Counted from the first letter of the stretch, positions 1 to 9,428 are shown. The stretch: 64,000 nucleotides of DNA from Rhizomicrobium sp. (GCA_037200985.1 JBBCGJ010000001.1:1030756-1094755); one strand, 5' to 3'. The notes: generated by a model not told the origin, from the letters alone. A program made the numbers and translations.

Positions 1-2
1 TA

Positions 3-731
<729 letters not shown>

Positions 732-754
732 GTAGAGCCCGGTAAGAGAAACCC

Positions 755-1168
755 ATGCTTCAACCGAAACGCACCAAGTTCAGAAAGCAGTTCAAGGGCC
801 GCATCCATGGCGCCGCGAAGAAGGGCACCGCGCTCAACTTCGGCGCCTATGGCCTGAAAGCCATGGAGCCCGAGCGCGTCACCGCGCGCGAGATCGAGGC
901 GGCCCGCCGCGCCATCACGCGCCAGATGAAGCGCGCCGGCCGCGTCTGGATCCGCGTCTTCCCGGACGTTCCGGTGTCGAAGAAGCCGGCCGAAGTCCGC
1001 ATGGGCTCCGGCAAGGGCGCGCCGGAATTCTGGGTCGCCAAGATCAAGCCGGGCCGCATCCTGTTCGAGGTCGACGGCGTCGACCTCGCGACCGCGAAGG
1101 AGGCGATGCGCCTGGGCGCCGCCAAGCTTTCGATCGCGACCAAGTTCATCGCGCGCATGGGTGCTTGA
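755..1168 (+). CDS. rplP: 50S ribosomal protein L16 (uL16)
   Basis: L16 sits near the peptidyl-transferase centre and helps position A-site tRNA. The 137-residue product starts [16 protein letters not shown] and keeps the conserved Arg/Lys-rich core, including [11 protein letters not shown] and the [17 protein letters not shown] loop. Length is standard for the family. It follows rpsC by 23 bp with a GGTAAGAG ribosome-binding site, and the stop TGA is only two bases before the rpmC start. That spacing means the two genes are probably translationally coupled. Confidence 0.98.
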   Translation: MLQPKRTKFRKQFKGRIHGAAKKGTALNFGAYGLKAMEPERVTAREIEAARRAITRQMKRAGRVWIRVFPDVPVSKKPAEVRMGSGKGAPEFWVAKIKPGRILFEVDGVDLATAKEAMRLGAAKLSIATKFIARMGA

Positions 1169-1170
1169 AG

Positions 1171-1410
1171 ATGGCAAAGGCGAAGAAACAGAAACTGTCC
1201 GCGAAGACCTCGTCGAAGGCCGACGATATTCGCGGCAAGACGCCCGACGAGCTGGGCACCGAGCTGGTGAAGTTGAAGAAGGAGGCCTTCAACCTCCGCT
1301 TCCAGCGCGCCAACGGCCAGCTCGAGAAGACGCATCGCGCCCGGGTGGTCCGCCGGACCATCGCGCGCATCGAAACGGTTTTGACGGAGCAGCGCCGCAA
1401 GGCCGGCTGA
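1171..1410 (+). CDS. rpmC: 50S ribosomal protein L29 (uL29)
   Basis: L29 lies at the polypeptide exit tunnel beside L23. The L29 signature begins at [20 protein letters not shown], followed by the second helix ([14 protein letters not shown]). The product is 79 residues, longer than the usual 60-70, because of a Lys/Ala/Ser-rich N-terminal stretch ([19 protein letters not shown]). I chose the ATG at 1171, which stands two bases after the rplP stop. An in-frame TTG at 1165 would add only two residues and is less likely. Confidence 0.96.
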   Translation: MAKAKKQKLSAKTSSKADDIRGKTPDELGTELVKLKKEAFNLRFQRANGQLEKTHRARVVRRTIARIETVLTEQRRKAG

Positions 1411-1432
1411 CGGAATAGAGGACTTAAGGGTT

Positions 1433-1672
1433 ATGCCAAAGCGCGTGCTGCAGGGTGTCGTGGTCAGCGACAAGAACAAGAAGACGGTGGTGGTGAAGGT
1501 GGAACGCCGCTTCACCCATCCCGTGATGAAGAAGACCGTTCGTCGGTCGAAGAAATACCACGCCCATGACGAAGCGGGCGAATACAAGTTGGGCGACATC
1601 GTGCGCATCCGCGAGTGCCGGCCGCTTTCCAAGCTGAAGACCTGGGAAGCGTTCGAGCGCGTGGCCAAGTAA
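1433..1672 (+). CDS. rpsQ: 30S ribosomal protein S17 (uS17)
   Basis: S17 is an OB-fold primary binder of 16S rRNA. The 79-residue product starts [21 protein letters not shown] and carries the typical OB strands and the late motif [15 protein letters not shown]. Length matches the family. The gene follows rpmC by 22 bp and precedes rplN by 25 bp, the normal spc order (L29, S17, L14, L24). Confidence 0.98.
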   Translation: MPKRVLQGVVVSDKNKKTVVVKVERRFTHPVMKKTVRRSKKYHAHDEAGEYKLGDIVRIRECRPLSKLKTWEAFERVAK

Positions 1673-1697
1673 GCGCCCAGGACCGGAGTTTTTCACA

Positions 1698-2066
1698 ATG
1701 ATTCAGATGTCCACCGAACTCGACGTCGCCGACAATTCCGGCGCGCGCCGCGTCATGTGCATCAAGGTGCTCGGCGGCAGCCACCGCCGCTATGCCGAGG
1801 TCGGCGACATCATCGTCGTGTCGGTCAAGGAAGCGATCCCGCGCGGCCGCGTGAAGAAGGGCGAGGTCCTCAAAGCCGTCGTCGTGCGCACCGCCCATGG
1901 CGTGCGCCGCCCCGACGGCTCGCTGATCCGCTTCGACGGCAACGCGGCGGTGCTGATCAACGCCCAGGGCGAGCCGATCGGCACGCGTATTTTCGGGCCC
2001 GTGACGCGCGAGCTGCGCTCGAAGGGCCAGATGAAGATCATTTCGCTTGCGCCGGAGGTGCTGTGA
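1698..2066 (+). CDS. rplN: 50S ribosomal protein L14 (uL14)
   Basis: L14 contributes to the inter-subunit bridge with 16S rRNA. The 122-residue product is full length, starts [19 protein letters not shown], and contains the highly conserved cores [19 protein letters not shown] and [13 protein letters not shown]. Its TGA stop overlaps the rplX ATG by one base (TGATG), so rplX translation is probably coupled to it. Confidence 0.99.
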   Translation: MIQMSTELDVADNSGARRVMCIKVLGGSHRRYAEVGDIIVVSVKEAIPRGRVKKGEVLKAVVVRTAHGVRRPDGSLIRFDGNAAVLINAQGEPIGTRIFGPVTRELRSKGQMKIISLAPEVL

Positions 2067-2383
2067 TGGCGGCCAAGATCAAGAAGGGCGACCGCGTCGT
2101 CGTGACGGCGGGCCGCGACAAGGGCAAGAAGGGCGAAGTGCTCAAGGTGATGGCCGAGGAGAACCGCGCATTGGTCTCCGGCGTGAACATGGTCAAGCGC
2201 CACACCAAGCAGACCCAGCGCGAGCAGGGCGGCATCGTGTCGAAGGAATCGCCGGTGCATATCTCGAACCTGTCGCATGTCGATCCGAAGGACGGCAGCG
2301 CGACGCGGATCGGCTGGAAGGAACTGAACGACGGACGGATGGTGCGTTTCGCCAAGAAGTCCGGTGAGGTCATCGATGTCTGA
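2066..2383 (+). CDS. rplX: 50S ribosomal protein L24 (uL24)
   Basis: L24 is an assembly initiator of the large subunit and carries a KOW fold. The 105-residue product starts [20 protein letters not shown], with the KOW region at about residues 6-33 followed by [15 protein letters not shown]. Length is normal. It overlaps rplN by one base and rplE by eight bases, placing it in a tightly coupled triple. Confidence 0.98.
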   Translation: MAAKIKKGDRVVVTAGRDKGKKGEVLKVMAEENRALVSGVNMVKRHTKQTQREQGGIVSKESPVHISNLSHVDPKDGSATRIGWKELNDGRMVRFAKKSGEVIDV

Positions 2384-3059
2384 CGCAGGCAGCAAGAATC
2401 CGCGCGAGCGGGAAAAGGCCGACGCGAAAGCCGCCAAGGCCGACAAGAAGGGCGCCAAGCGCGAGATCAACGCCGGCACGAAGGTGGCGGTGGGCGAGCA
2501 TGCGCGCGACGCGAACTATGTGCCGCGCTTCAAGCAGCGCTACAACGAGGTCATCCGCCCCGAGCTGATGAAGAAGTTCGGCTACACGAACCTGCTTCAG
2601 GTGCCGCGGGTCAACAAGGTCGTGCTGAACATCGGCGCCGGCGAGGGCAGCCAGGACACCAAGAAGATCCAGGCCGCGCTCAACGACCTGACGGCGATCG
2701 CCGGCCAGAAGGCCGTCATCACCCGGGCCAAGAAGGCGATCTCGACCTTCAAGATCACCGCCGGCCGCCCCGTCGGCGTGAAGGTCACGCTGCGCCGCGA
2801 CCAGATGTACGAATTCCTCGACCGCCTGATCACCATGGCGCTGCCGCGGGTGCGCGATTTCCGCGGCATCAAGGCGACCAGCTTCGACGGCAAGGGCAAC
2901 TACGCCATGGGCCTGAAGGAGCACATCGTGTTCGTCGAGATCGACTACGACAAGACCGAGACGGTGTGGGGCATGGACATCATCGTGAACACGTCTGCGA
3001 AGACCGACGCGGAGGCGCGCGCGCTTCTCGAAGGCTTCCAGTTCCCGTTTGTGAAATAA
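2376..3059 (+). CDS. rplE: 50S ribosomal protein L5 (uL5) with N-terminal extension
   Basis: L5 binds 5S rRNA in the central protuberance and contacts P-site tRNA. The family core runs from about residue 43 ([14 protein letters not shown]) to the C-terminal [11 protein letters not shown], with [19 protein letters not shown] and [20 protein letters not shown] intact. From the ATG at 2376, overlapping rplX by 8 bp, the protein is 227 residues against about 180-185 in the family. The extra 40 residues are rich in Lys, Ala, Glu and Asp. An in-frame GTG at 2490, preceded by AAGGTGGCG, would give a near-standard 189 residues but would leave a 106 bp gap in an otherwise tight operon. The gene is certain; the start is not. 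Confidence 0.95.
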   Translation: MSDAGSKNPREREKADAKAAKADKKGAKREINAGTKVAVGEHARDANYVPRFKQRYNEVIRPELMKKFGYTNLLQVPRVNKVVLNIGAGEGSQDTKKIQAALNDLTAIAGQKAVITRAKKAISTFKITAGRPVGVKVTLRRDQMYEFLDRLITMALPRVRDFRGIKATSFDGKGNYAMGLKEHIVFVEIDYDKTETVWGMDIIVNTSAKTDAEARALLEGFQFPFVK

Positions 3060-3070
3060 GGACGAGCCAG

Positions 3071-3376
3071 ATGGCGAAAACCAGCCAGATCAACCGGAAC
3101 AAGAAGCGCGAGAAGCTTGTGGCGCAGTTCGCCGTCAAGCGCGCGGCGCTGAAGTCGACGGCCGAGAACATGAAGCTGCCGGCCGAGGAGCGCTTCGCCG
3201 CGCGGCTCAAGCTCTCCAAGCTGCCGCGCAATTCGTCCAAGGTGCGCATCCATCACCGCTGCGACCTCTCGGGTCGCCCCAAGGGCTATTATCGCAAAGT
3301 AAAGCTGTCGCGCATCGCGCTGCGCGATCTGGCGAATTTCGGCCAGATCCCCGGCATGACCAAGGCGAGCTGGTAA
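3071..3376 (+). CDS. rpsN: 30S ribosomal protein S14 (uS14), zinc-independent long form
   Basis: S14 is a late-assembling 30S head protein. The 101-residue product starts [20 protein letters not shown] and contains the signature [19 protein letters not shown] and the C-terminal PGMTKASW. It is the long form without the CxxC zinc ribbon, as only one cysteine is present. It sits 11 bp after rplE and 14 bp before rpsH, the usual spc order. Confidence 0.98.
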   Translation: MAKTSQINRNKKREKLVAQFAVKRAALKSTAENMKLPAEERFAARLKLSKLPRNSSKVRIHHRCDLSGRPKGYYRKVKLSRIALRDLANFGQIPGMTKASW

Positions 3377-3390
3377 GGAGAACGATCGAC

Positions 3391-3789
3391 ATGGCAATGA
3401 CAGATCCCGTCGGCGATCTCCTGGCCCGCATCAGGAACGGCCAGCTCCGCGGCTTGCACAGCATCAAGTCGCCGAACTCGCGCCTGCGCGTCAGCGTGCT
3501 CGACGTCCTGAAGGAAGAAGGCTTCATCCGCGGCTACACCGAGGTCGAGCTTCAGTCCGGCAAGCGCGAGATCGAGATCGAGCTGAAATATCACGAAGGC
3601 CAGCCCGTGATCCGCGAACTCAAGCGCGTGTCCACCCCGGGCCGGCGCGTCTACACCTCGGTGAAGGACTTGAAGCCCCATCGTCAGGGCCTCGGTGTCT
3701 CGATCGTCTCCACGCCCCAGGGCGTGATGACCGACACCCATGCCCGCGAGAAAAATGTGGGCGGCGAAGTCCTCTGCCAGGTGTTCTAA
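3391..3789 (+). CDS. rpsH: 30S ribosomal protein S8 (uS8)
   Basis: S8 binds the central domain of 16S rRNA and in E. coli is the autogenous repressor of the spc operon. The 132-residue product starts [18 protein letters not shown] and ends with the conserved [14 protein letters not shown]...GGEVLCQVF. Length is standard. AAGGAG immediately after the rpsN stop provides a strong ribosome-binding site. I did not see an obvious copy of the S8 target helix near rplE, so autoregulation is not supported here from sequence alone. Confidence 0.98.
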   Translation: MAMTDPVGDLLARIRNGQLRGLHSIKSPNSRLRVSVLDVLKEEGFIRGYTEVELQSGKREIEIELKYHEGQPVIRELKRVSTPGRRVYTSVKDLKPHRQGLGVSIVSTPQGVMTDTHAREKNVGGEVLCQVF

Positions 3790-3799
3790 GGAGAAGACG

Positions 3800-4333
3800 A
3801 TGTCTCGTATCGGCAAGAAGCCGGTTCCGCTGCCGAAGGGCGTCACCGCCACGGTCACCGGCAGGACCGTGTCCGTGAAGGGCCCCAAGGGCGAACTCAA
3901 GGTCAACCTCGTCGACGAGGTCGACGCCTCGATCGGCGCGGACGGCATCACCGTCATGCCGAAGAAGGAGATGGACCGCGCCGCCGCCATGTGGGGGATG
4001 AGCCGCACGCTGGTGAACAACCTCGTCGTCGGGGTGACCACGGGCTTCACCTCCAAGCTCGAGATCCAGGGCGTCGGCTACCGCGCCGCGGTGCAGGGCA
4101 AGAACCTGAACCTGCAGCTCGGCTTCAGCCATGACGTGGCCTATCCGATCCCGGCCGGCATCACGATCACCGCCGAGAAGCCGACGCTGCTGACCGTCGC
4201 CGGCATCGACAAGCAGCTCGTCGGCCAGGTCGCGGCCGAGATCCGCGCCTACCGCAAGCCGGAGCCCTACAAGGGCAAGGGCGTGCGCTACGAAGGCGAG
4301 TATGTCCGCCGCAAGGAAGGCAAGAAGAAATGA
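3800..4333 (+). CDS. rplF: 50S ribosomal protein L6 (uL6)
   Basis: L6 lies near the sarcin-ricin loop and factor-binding site. The 177-residue product starts [17 protein letters not shown] and has the two tandem L6 repeats, ending with the signature [20 protein letters not shown]. Length is normal. AAGGAG at the rpsH stop serves as its ribosome-binding site. The end overlaps rplR by four bases (ATGA). Confidence 0.98.
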   Translation: MSRIGKKPVPLPKGVTATVTGRTVSVKGPKGELKVNLVDEVDASIGADGITVMPKKEMDRAAAMWGMSRTLVNNLVVGVTTGFTSKLEIQGVGYRAAVQGKNLNLQLGFSHDVAYPIPAGITITAEKPTLLTVAGIDKQLVGQVAAEIRAYRKPEPYKGKGVRYEGEYVRRKEGKKK

Positions 4334-4680
4334 CGAAGGACCTGTTCGGCCGCCGCAAATCGCGGACCCGCTTCAAGCTCACCAGCCATGCCTATGGCCG
4401 GCCGCGCCTGTCGGTGTTCCGTTCGGGCAAGCACATCTACGCCCAGGTCATCGACGACCGCGCCCAGGCGACGCTCGCCGCCGCCTCGACCAACGAGAAG
4501 GAAGGCAAGGCGCCGAAGACCTACAATGTCGACGCTGCTTCCAGCGTCGGCAAGAAGATCGCCGAGCGCGCGATCGCGGCCGGCGTCAAGCAGGTCGTGT
4601 TCGACCGCGGCGGCTACATCTATCACGGGCGCATCAAGGCGCTGGCAGACGCGGCCCGCGAAGGCGGCCTGGAATTTTGA
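4330..4680 (+). CDS. rplR: 50S ribosomal protein L18 (uL18)
   Basis: L18 binds 5S rRNA together with L5 and L25. The 116-residue product begins [17 protein letters not shown] and contains [20 protein letters not shown] and the C-terminal [20 protein letters not shown], both diagnostic. It overlaps rplF by 4 bp and precedes rpsE by 12 bp. Confidence 0.98.
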   Translation: MTKDLFGRRKSRTRFKLTSHAYGRPRLSVFRSGKHIYAQVIDDRAQATLAAASTNEKEGKAPKTYNVDAASSVGKKIAERAIAAGVKQVVFDRGGYIYHGRIKALADAAREGGLEF

Positions 4681-4692
4681 AGGACCTGAAAC

Positions 4693-5292
4693 ATGGCACG
4701 TGAAGAAGGCAGTGAAGGCGGCGGACGCGAGCGCCGCGGCCGCCGCGAACACCGGGGCGACCGCGAAGAGCGCGACAACGAGTTCGTCGACAAGCTGGTC
4801 CACATCAACCGCGTCGCCAAGGTCGTGAAGGGCGGACGCCGCTTCGGCTTCGCCGCCCTCGTGGTCGTCGGCGACCAGCGCGGCCGCGTCGGCTACGGCC
4901 ATGGCAAGGCGCGCGAAGTGCCCGAAGCCATCCGCAAGGCGACGGAAGAAGCGAAGAAGTCCCTGATCCGCGTGCCGCTGAAGGACGGGCGCACGCTGCA
5001 TCACGAAGTGCGCGGCCATCACGGCGCCGGCAAGGTGATCGTGCGTCCGGCGCCGGCCGGCACCGGCGTGATCGCCGGCGGCCCCTTGCGCGCGGTGTTC
5101 GAAGCGCTCGGCGTCGGCGACGTCGTGTGCAAGTCGATGGGCTCCTCGAACCCCTACAACATGGTGCGCGCGATCTTCGACGGCCTGATGAACCAGCAGT
5201 CGCCGCGCATGGTCGCGCAGCGCCGCGGCCGCAGCGTCACGGAAATCCTGGCCCGCCGCGAAGGCGGCAAGGCCGAACAGGCGAGCGCCTAA
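4693..5292 (+). CDS. rpsE: 30S ribosomal protein S5 (uS5)
   Basis: S5 is at the mRNA entry site and affects decoding fidelity. The 199-residue product has an N-terminal charged stretch rich in Glu, Arg and Gly (to about residue 30), then the double-stranded RNA-binding-like S5 N-domain ([20 protein letters not shown]) and the C-domain ([29 protein letters not shown]). It is longer than the E. coli form (167) at the N-terminus, as is common in alphaproteobacteria. A partial family A repeat lies just downstream. Confidence 0.98.
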   Translation: MAREEGSEGGGRERRGRREHRGDREERDNEFVDKLVHINRVAKVVKGGRRFGFAALVVVGDQRGRVGYGHGKAREVPEAIRKATEEAKKSLIRVPLKDGRTLHHEVRGHHGAGKVIVRPAPAGTGVIAGGPLRAVFEALGVGDVVCKSMGSSNPYNMVRAIFDGLMNQQSPRMVAQRRGRSVTEILARREGGKAEQASA

Positions 5293-5300
5293 CCCTGTCT

Positions 5301-5327
5301 GTCGTGCCCGCGCAGGCGGGCATCCAG
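5301..5327 (+). repeat. Family A repeat, half copy (rpsE-rpmD gap)
   Basis: The stretch contains TGCCCGCGCAGGCGGGCATCC, a short hairpin (TGCCCGC/GCGGGCA) that matches one arm of the full family A repeats at 33801, 37414 and 62105. It occupies most of the 57 bp gap between rpsE and rpmD. Confidence 0.7.
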
Positions 5328-5349
5328 GCGACACGAACGAGACGGTAAG

Positions 5350-5550
5350 ATGGCTGAGAAGAAGACAGGAAAGACGGTTACGGTCCGCCAGGTTCGCAGC
5401 GCGGCCCGCCGCCCCGCGATCCAGACCGCGACCCTCAAGGGCCTCGGCCTGGGCAAGATGCATCGCGTCCGCACGCTGGAGGATACGCCTTCGGTGCGCG
5501 GCATGATCAAGTCGATCGGTCACCTCGTCGAAGTGGTCGAGGAGAAGTAG
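5350..5550 (+). CDS. rpmD: 50S ribosomal protein L30 (uL30)
   Basis: L30 is a small large-subunit protein next to 5S rRNA. The 66-residue product has an N-terminal [21 protein letters not shown] and the signature [20 protein letters not shown], then [16 protein letters not shown]. Length is normal for the bacterial form. It is separated from its neighbours by 57 and 121 bp, both filled by palindromic repeats, which is unusual for this operon. Confidence 0.97.
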   Translation: MAEKKTGKTVTVRQVRSAARRPAIQTATLKGLGLGKMHRVRTLEDTPSVRGMIKSIGHLVEVVEEK

Positions 5551-5555
5551 CCAGT

Positions 5556-5658
5556 CGCCCTTCGAGGCGCCCCGAAGTGGGGCGCACCTCAGGGTGACGG
5601 ACATTTTTGAGAAGCGTCATCCTGAGGAGCGAGCGAAGCGAGCCTCGAAGGATGACAG
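5556..5658 (+). repeat. Family D repeat, inverted pair (rpmD-rplO gap)
   Basis: Two oppositely oriented copies of a palindromic repeat face each other. The first (about 5556-5600) contains CCTTCGAGGC and CCTCAGGGTGACG. The second (about 5615-5658) contains CGTCATCCTGAGGAGCGAGC and GCCTCGAAGGATGACAG. Each arm can also fold on itself. The pair fills nearly the whole gap between two ribosomal protein genes. Similar TCATCCTGAGG...CCTCGAAGGATGA sequences are widespread intergenic repeats in alphaproteobacterial genomes. Confidence 0.8.
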
Positions 5659-5671
5659 AAGGTGAAGCAGG

Positions 5672-6229
5672 ATGAAGCTCAACGAAATCCGTAACAATCC
5701 CGGCGCCCATAAGCGCAAGGACAAGGTCGGGCGCGGCTCGTCCTCCGGTCTCGGCAAGACGTCGGGTCGCGGCGTCAAGGGCGCGAAGGCGCGTACCGGC
5801 AATCAGGTGCATGGCTTCGAAGGCGGCCAGATGCCGCTGCACATGCGCATGCCCAAGCGCGGCTTCAACAACATCTTCGCCAACGACTTCGCGGAGCTCA
5901 ATCTCGGCCGCCTGCAGAAGGCGATCGACGACAAGAAGCTCGACGTCTCGGCGAAGATCGACGGCGAGGCCCTGCGCAAGGCCGGCATCGTGCACAAGAG
6001 CCGCGACGGCGTGCGCTTGCTCGGCAAGGGCGAATTCACGGCCAAGCTGGAGATCGAAGTCGCCGGCGCCTCGGCTTCCGCCAAGGAAGCCATCGAGAAG
6101 GCGGGCGGCACGCTGACCACGACCTTCAAAAAGGCCAATTATATGAACAAGAAGGGCCAGCCGGGCAAAAGGAAGCAGCGCCGGGCCGAGGCCGCGGAAA
6201 AGCGGGCGGCGCGCAGCGGCAACGCCTGA
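5672..6229 (+). CDS. rplO: 50S ribosomal protein L15 (uL15)
   Basis: L15 is an early-to-mid assembly protein spanning the large subunit. The 185-residue product starts [20 protein letters not shown] and contains [22 protein letters not shown] and [17 protein letters not shown], the typical Gly/Arg-rich N-terminal region. A Lys/Arg/Glu-rich C-terminal tail makes it longer than E. coli L15 (144), which is usual in this class. It ends 104 bp before secY. Confidence 0.98.
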   Translation: MKLNEIRNNPGAHKRKDKVGRGSSSGLGKTSGRGVKGAKARTGNQVHGFEGGQMPLHMRMPKRGFNNIFANDFAELNLGRLQKAIDDKKLDVSAKIDGEALRKAGIVHKSRDGVRLLGKGEFTAKLEIEVAGASASAKEAIEKAGGTLTTTFKKANYMNKKGQPGKRKQRRAEAAEKRAARSGNA

Positions 6230-6333
6230 TAGTGTAACCCGCGCACCACGCGCGGGTGCACAAAAGCCGCACTGACGCTTGTCGCGGGACCGAGGCGACC
6301 AGATATAAAGTCGGCCCGAAGCGGGAGTGAGAC

Positions 6334-7665
6334 ATGGCCTCAGCAGCCGAACAATTGGCCGCCAATTTCAATTTCAGCAATTTCGGCAAGGCGACCGAGC
6401 TGCGCCAGCGCATCCTGTTCACGCTGGTCGCGCTGGTGATCGCGCGGCTGGGCACCTACATCCCGATGCCCGGCATCGACCCGGCCGGCATGAAGCACCT
6501 GATGGACACCCAGTCGGGCGGCTTCCTGGACGTGTTCAACGTCCTGGCCGGCGGCGCGATCTCGCGCATGGCGATCTTCTCGCTGGGCATCATGCCCTAC
6601 ATCTCCGCCTCGATCATCATCCAGCTGATGACGACGGTGTTCCCCGAACTCGAGAACCTGAAGAAGGAAGGCGAGGCCGGCCGCAAGATCATCAACCAGT
6701 ACACGCGCTACGGCACGGTCGGCCTGGCCGCGATCCAGGCCTTCGGCATCGCCATCGGCCTGGAGCATCTGCAGGGCATCGTGATCGCGCCCGGCCTGTT
6801 CTTCCGGCTGGAGGCCGTGATCACGCTGACCGGCGGCACCGTGCTCCTGATGTGGATCGGCGAGCAGATCACCAGCCGCGGCGTCGGCAACGGCATCTCG
6901 CTCATCATCTTCGCCGGCATCGTGGCGCGCTTCCCGCAATATATCGGCCAGGCCTTCGAATCGGTCCGCACCGGCGCCATCGGCCCGCTGACGGTCATCC
7001 TCGGCGCCGCCGCGATCGTCGGCCTCGTCACCGGCATCGTGTTCATGGAGCGCGCCCAGCGCCGGCTTCTCGTTCAATATCCGAAGCGCCAGGTCGGCAA
7101 CAAGATGTATGGCGGGGAATCCTCGCATCTGCCGCTGAAGCTTAACGTCGCCGGCGTCATCCCGCCGATCTTCGCGTCCTCGATCCTGCTCCTGCCGACC
7201 ACGGTCGCCGGCTTCAACGCGCAGAACATCCCCGACTGGCTGCAGACCATCGTGCAGTATCTCAGCCACGGCCAGCCGCTCTACCTGATCCTCTACGCCC
7301 TGATGATCCTGTTCTTCTCCTTCTTCTACACCTCGATCGTCTTCAATCCGGAGGAGACGGCGGACAACCTGAAGAAGTATGGCGGCTTCATCCCGGGCAT
7401 CCGCCCCGGCAAGAAGACCGCCGAGCACATCGACTACGTCCTGACCCGCATCACGGTGATCGGCGCGATCTATCTCGCCTTCGTCTGCCTGATCCCGGAG
7501 ATCGTGACGACCTATTACGCCATTCCGTTCTATCTGGGCGGCACGTCGATCCTGATCGTGGTCAGCGTGACGATGGACACGGTTGCGCAGATCCAGAGCC
7601 ATCTGATCGCGCAGCAATATGAGGGCCTCATCAAGAAGGCCAAGCTACGGGGAGCGCGTCGTTGA
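6334..7665 (+). CDS. secY: Protein translocase channel subunit SecY
   Basis: SecY forms the protein-conducting channel of the inner membrane with SecE and SecG. The 443-residue product has ten predicted hydrophobic segments. Family motifs include GTYIPMPGID, GIMPYISASIIIQL (TM2/plug region) and the cytosolic C5 loop FNPEETADNLKKYGGFIPGIRPG. A GCGGGAGTGAGAC ribosome-binding site stands before the ATG. The stop TGA overlaps the adk TTG start by three bases. Confidence 0.98.
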   Translation: MASAAEQLAANFNFSNFGKATELRQRILFTLVALVIARLGTYIPMPGIDPAGMKHLMDTQSGGFLDVFNVLAGGAISRMAIFSLGIMPYISASIIIQLMTTVFPELENLKKEGEAGRKIINQYTRYGTVGLAAIQAFGIAIGLEHLQGIVIAPGLFFRLEAVITLTGGTVLLMWIGEQITSRGVGNGISLIIFAGIVARFPQYIGQAFESVRTGAIGPLTVILGAAAIVGLVTGIVFMERAQRRLLVQYPKRQVGNKMYGGESSHLPLKLNVAGVIPPIFASSILLLPTTVAGFNAQNIPDWLQTIVQYLSHGQPLYLILYALMILFFSFFYTSIVFNPEETADNLKKYGGFIPGIRPGKKTAEHIDYVLTRITVIGAIYLAFVCLIPEIVTTYYAIPFYLGGTSILIVVSVTMDTVAQIQSHLIAQQYEGLIKKAKLRGARR

Positions 7666-8237
7666 ATATCGTTCTGTTCGGGCCTCCGGGCGCCGGCAAG
7701 GGGACGCAGGCGAAGATCCTGCAGGAGAAGCGCGGCCTGCCGCAGCTTTCGACCGGCGACATGCTGCGCGCGGCCGTCGCGTCGGGCTCGGCGCTCGGCC
7801 GCGAGGTGGAAGCCATTCTCGCCAAGGGCGATCTGGTCTCCGACGGGATCGTCATCCGCATCATCGAGGAGCGGCTGCGCATGGCCGACTGCGTCAAGGG
7901 CGCGGTGTTCGACGGCTTTCCGCGCACCATCCCCCAGGCCGAGGCGCTGGACACGCTGCTGGTCGGCTTCCATCGCAAGATCGACGTCGTGATCGAGCTT
8001 CGGGTCGACGACGAGATCCTTCTCAGCCGCGTGAAGCAGCGCATCGATTCCGGCACCACGCGCCCCGACGACAATCCGGAGACGCTGAAGAACCGCCTCG
8101 CGGTCTACCACAAGAACACCGCCCCGCTGCTCGACTATTACGGCAGCCAAGGCAAGGTCGTGACGGTCGACGGCATGCTGCCGATCGCCGCGGTGACCAG
8201 GGCCATCGCCGCCGCGCTCGACGCCAAGGCGAAGTGA
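7662..8237 (+). CDS. adk: Adenylate kinase (short-LID form), TTG start
   Basis: Adk interconverts ATP + AMP and 2 ADP in the cytoplasm. The 191-residue product has the P-loop GPPGAGKGTQ (residues 7-16), the AMP-binding STGDMLRAAV, and DGFPRTIPQAEAL. The LID is short and lacks the four-cysteine zinc knuckle, as expected for a protein of about 190 residues. The start is TTG at 7662, supported by GGGGAG at 7649-7654 and a 4 bp overlap with secY (TTGA). The secY-adk pair is the usual end of the spc block before rpsM. Confidence 0.96.
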   Translation: MNIVLFGPPGAGKGTQAKILQEKRGLPQLSTGDMLRAAVASGSALGREVEAILAKGDLVSDGIVIRIIEERLRMADCVKGAVFDGFPRTIPQAEALDTLLVGFHRKIDVVIELRVDDEILLSRVKQRIDSGTTRPDDNPETLKNRLAVYHKNTAPLLDYYGSQGKVVTVDGMLPIAAVTRAIAAALDAKAK

Positions 8238-8419
8238 TCGCGCGTATCGTGCGTCGGCGTGAATGTTGACCGTGCCCGCCCGAGGATATCGGTGCGAGGC
8301 GCGCCGCCGCCGTGTTGGCGGGCGTCCTGATTCTGCCGCTTGCAACTTGCATTGGTTGACGCGTCGGGTTCCCATTGCGTAGCATTCCGGAAAGCGCTGC
8401 CTGTGGGGGGGGGGATTCC

Positions 8420-8896
8420 ATGCGTCGCATCGGATTGCTGCTTGTCCTTGTCTGCGGATTGTTTCCTTCGCTCGGCGAGGCACGGGACGGCAGCGAGAAG
8501 CTTCGCGCAGCGCTCGATCATCTGGTCGCGGTCGACTCGCAGAGCTGGATGTTCAACCGCTACGATGTCGGCAGCATGACCAATGTGGCCGTGCAGCAGC
8601 GTTCGCGCGACGGCGGCACCGCGACGCTCTATGGCGAGTACACTTACAATGGCGGCGCGCCGGGCTGGGTGCGGGTGCGCCTGGAGGGCGGCGAGCTCAA
8701 ATGCATGGAGTTCTGGGATTTCTCCGGCATCTGCCGTCCGATCGGCGCCTCGCCGTCGCACCGCATCTTCTCGACCGTGGTGACCGGCGTCCTGGCCGGT
8801 GCCATGTCGGGCGGCGGCGGTTCGGACGACCGTCCGGCGCCCGGCCAAGGCTATTGCCCGAGCGGCGATCCGGACCATCCCTTCTATCCCTGCTAG
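8420..8896 (+). CDS. Secreted hypothetical protein inside the ribosomal operon
   Basis: I do not recognise a family. The 158-residue product has an N-terminal signal sequence (MRRIGLLLVLVCGLFPSLGEA, cleavage probably after about residue 21-22). It has a mature part with two Tyr/Gly-rich beta-like stretches, a small hydrophobic segment near STVVTGVLAGAM, a Gly/Ser linker, and a Cys/Pro-containing tail (GYCPSGDPDHPFYPC). Four cysteines follow the signal (KCMEF, GICRP, GYCPS, FYPC), so two disulfides are possible in the periplasm. The ATG at 8420 is preceded by a run of G that may act as ribosome-binding site. It sits 182 bp after adk in the same direction, between adk and rpsM, where most relatives have no gene. 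Confidence 0.7.
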   Translation: MRRIGLLLVLVCGLFPSLGEARDGSEKLRAALDHLVAVDSQSWMFNRYDVGSMTNVAVQQRSRDGGTATLYGEYTYNGGAPGWVRVRLEGGELKCMEFWDFSGICRPIGASPSHRIFSTVVTGVLAGAMSGGGGSDDRPAPGQGYCPSGDPDHPFYPC

Positions 8897-8900
8897 GGCC

Positions 8901-8929
8901 GCGCTGCCCGCGCAGAGGCGGGCATCCGG
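8901..8929 (+). repeat. Family A repeat, half copy
   Basis: TGCCCGCGCAGAGGCGGGCATCC forms a small hairpin (TGCCCGC...GCGGGCA). It matches the half copy at 5301 and one arm of the full family A repeats, and starts just after the stop of the secreted hypothetical gene. Confidence 0.6.
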
Positions 8930-8973
8930 AATCGCTGCGGCCAAGCCCGGATTGCGGTTCCCACGCTGACGCC

Positions 8974-9428
8974 ATGAACTTGCGGGCAGGCAAGCGGAGC
9001 CGCGGCGATCCGCCCCCCTCCGCCGCCCTGGCGCTCATTCTCTGCGCCACGGCATGCAGGCGCCGCCAGATGCCCACCAGCTGGACGTCTCGCAGCCAGA
9101 CCGTCGGGACGTCCCGGCCTGGACGGCCCGCATCCACGCCGCCGCCGTCGATGTCTGCGGCCCGGTACAAGCCGGGTCAGGCATCGTGCAGTTCATCGAA
9201 GATCGCCGGACCGTCGCCTTCTGCGTCTGGCAGGCTGGCGGGACGCTCGCCAGCAGCTTGCCGGTCTGCGGAACGCCTTGTCCGCCGGCCGGCTGGCGGC
9301 TGCCGGCAACTAGCCACCCTCATGGCTGGTTGCTAAAAGCCGTCTCCGCGGGCGCCCGACGGCACTCGGGCGCCCGCGGAACCCCGGTTTTCCGCCGAAA
9401 AAATAAGCCGCCGCGGCCTGTTGACTGA
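8974..9428 (+). pseudogene. Possible frameshifted lipoprotein gene
   Basis: Two adjoining reading frames show the strong third-position GC bias of real genes here. From the ATG at 8974 one frame encodes a lipoprotein-like leader (PSAALALILCATAC, with a lipobox-like cysteine at about codon 28). Exactly at that cysteine (9055-9057) the bias switches to another frame, which continues as QAPPDAHQLDVSQPDRRD... to about 9330 with several cysteines and ends formally at 9428. One missing C after position 9057 would explain the break. No family is recognised, no good ribosome-binding site precedes 8974, and the tail of the second frame runs through a hairpin and a promoter, so its true end is unclear. 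It could be a decayed gene, a sequencing error or chance open frames. Confidence 0.35.
9346..9379 (+). terminator. Perfect 14 bp hairpin before the rpsM promoter
   Basis: CCGCGGGCGCCCGA (9346-9359), a six-base loop, then its exact reverse complement (9366-9379). It is followed by AACCCCGGTTTT rather than a clean T-run, so it would be a weak intrinsic terminator. Its place just upstream of a strong promoter suits a stop for transcripts arriving from adk. Confidence 0.5.
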
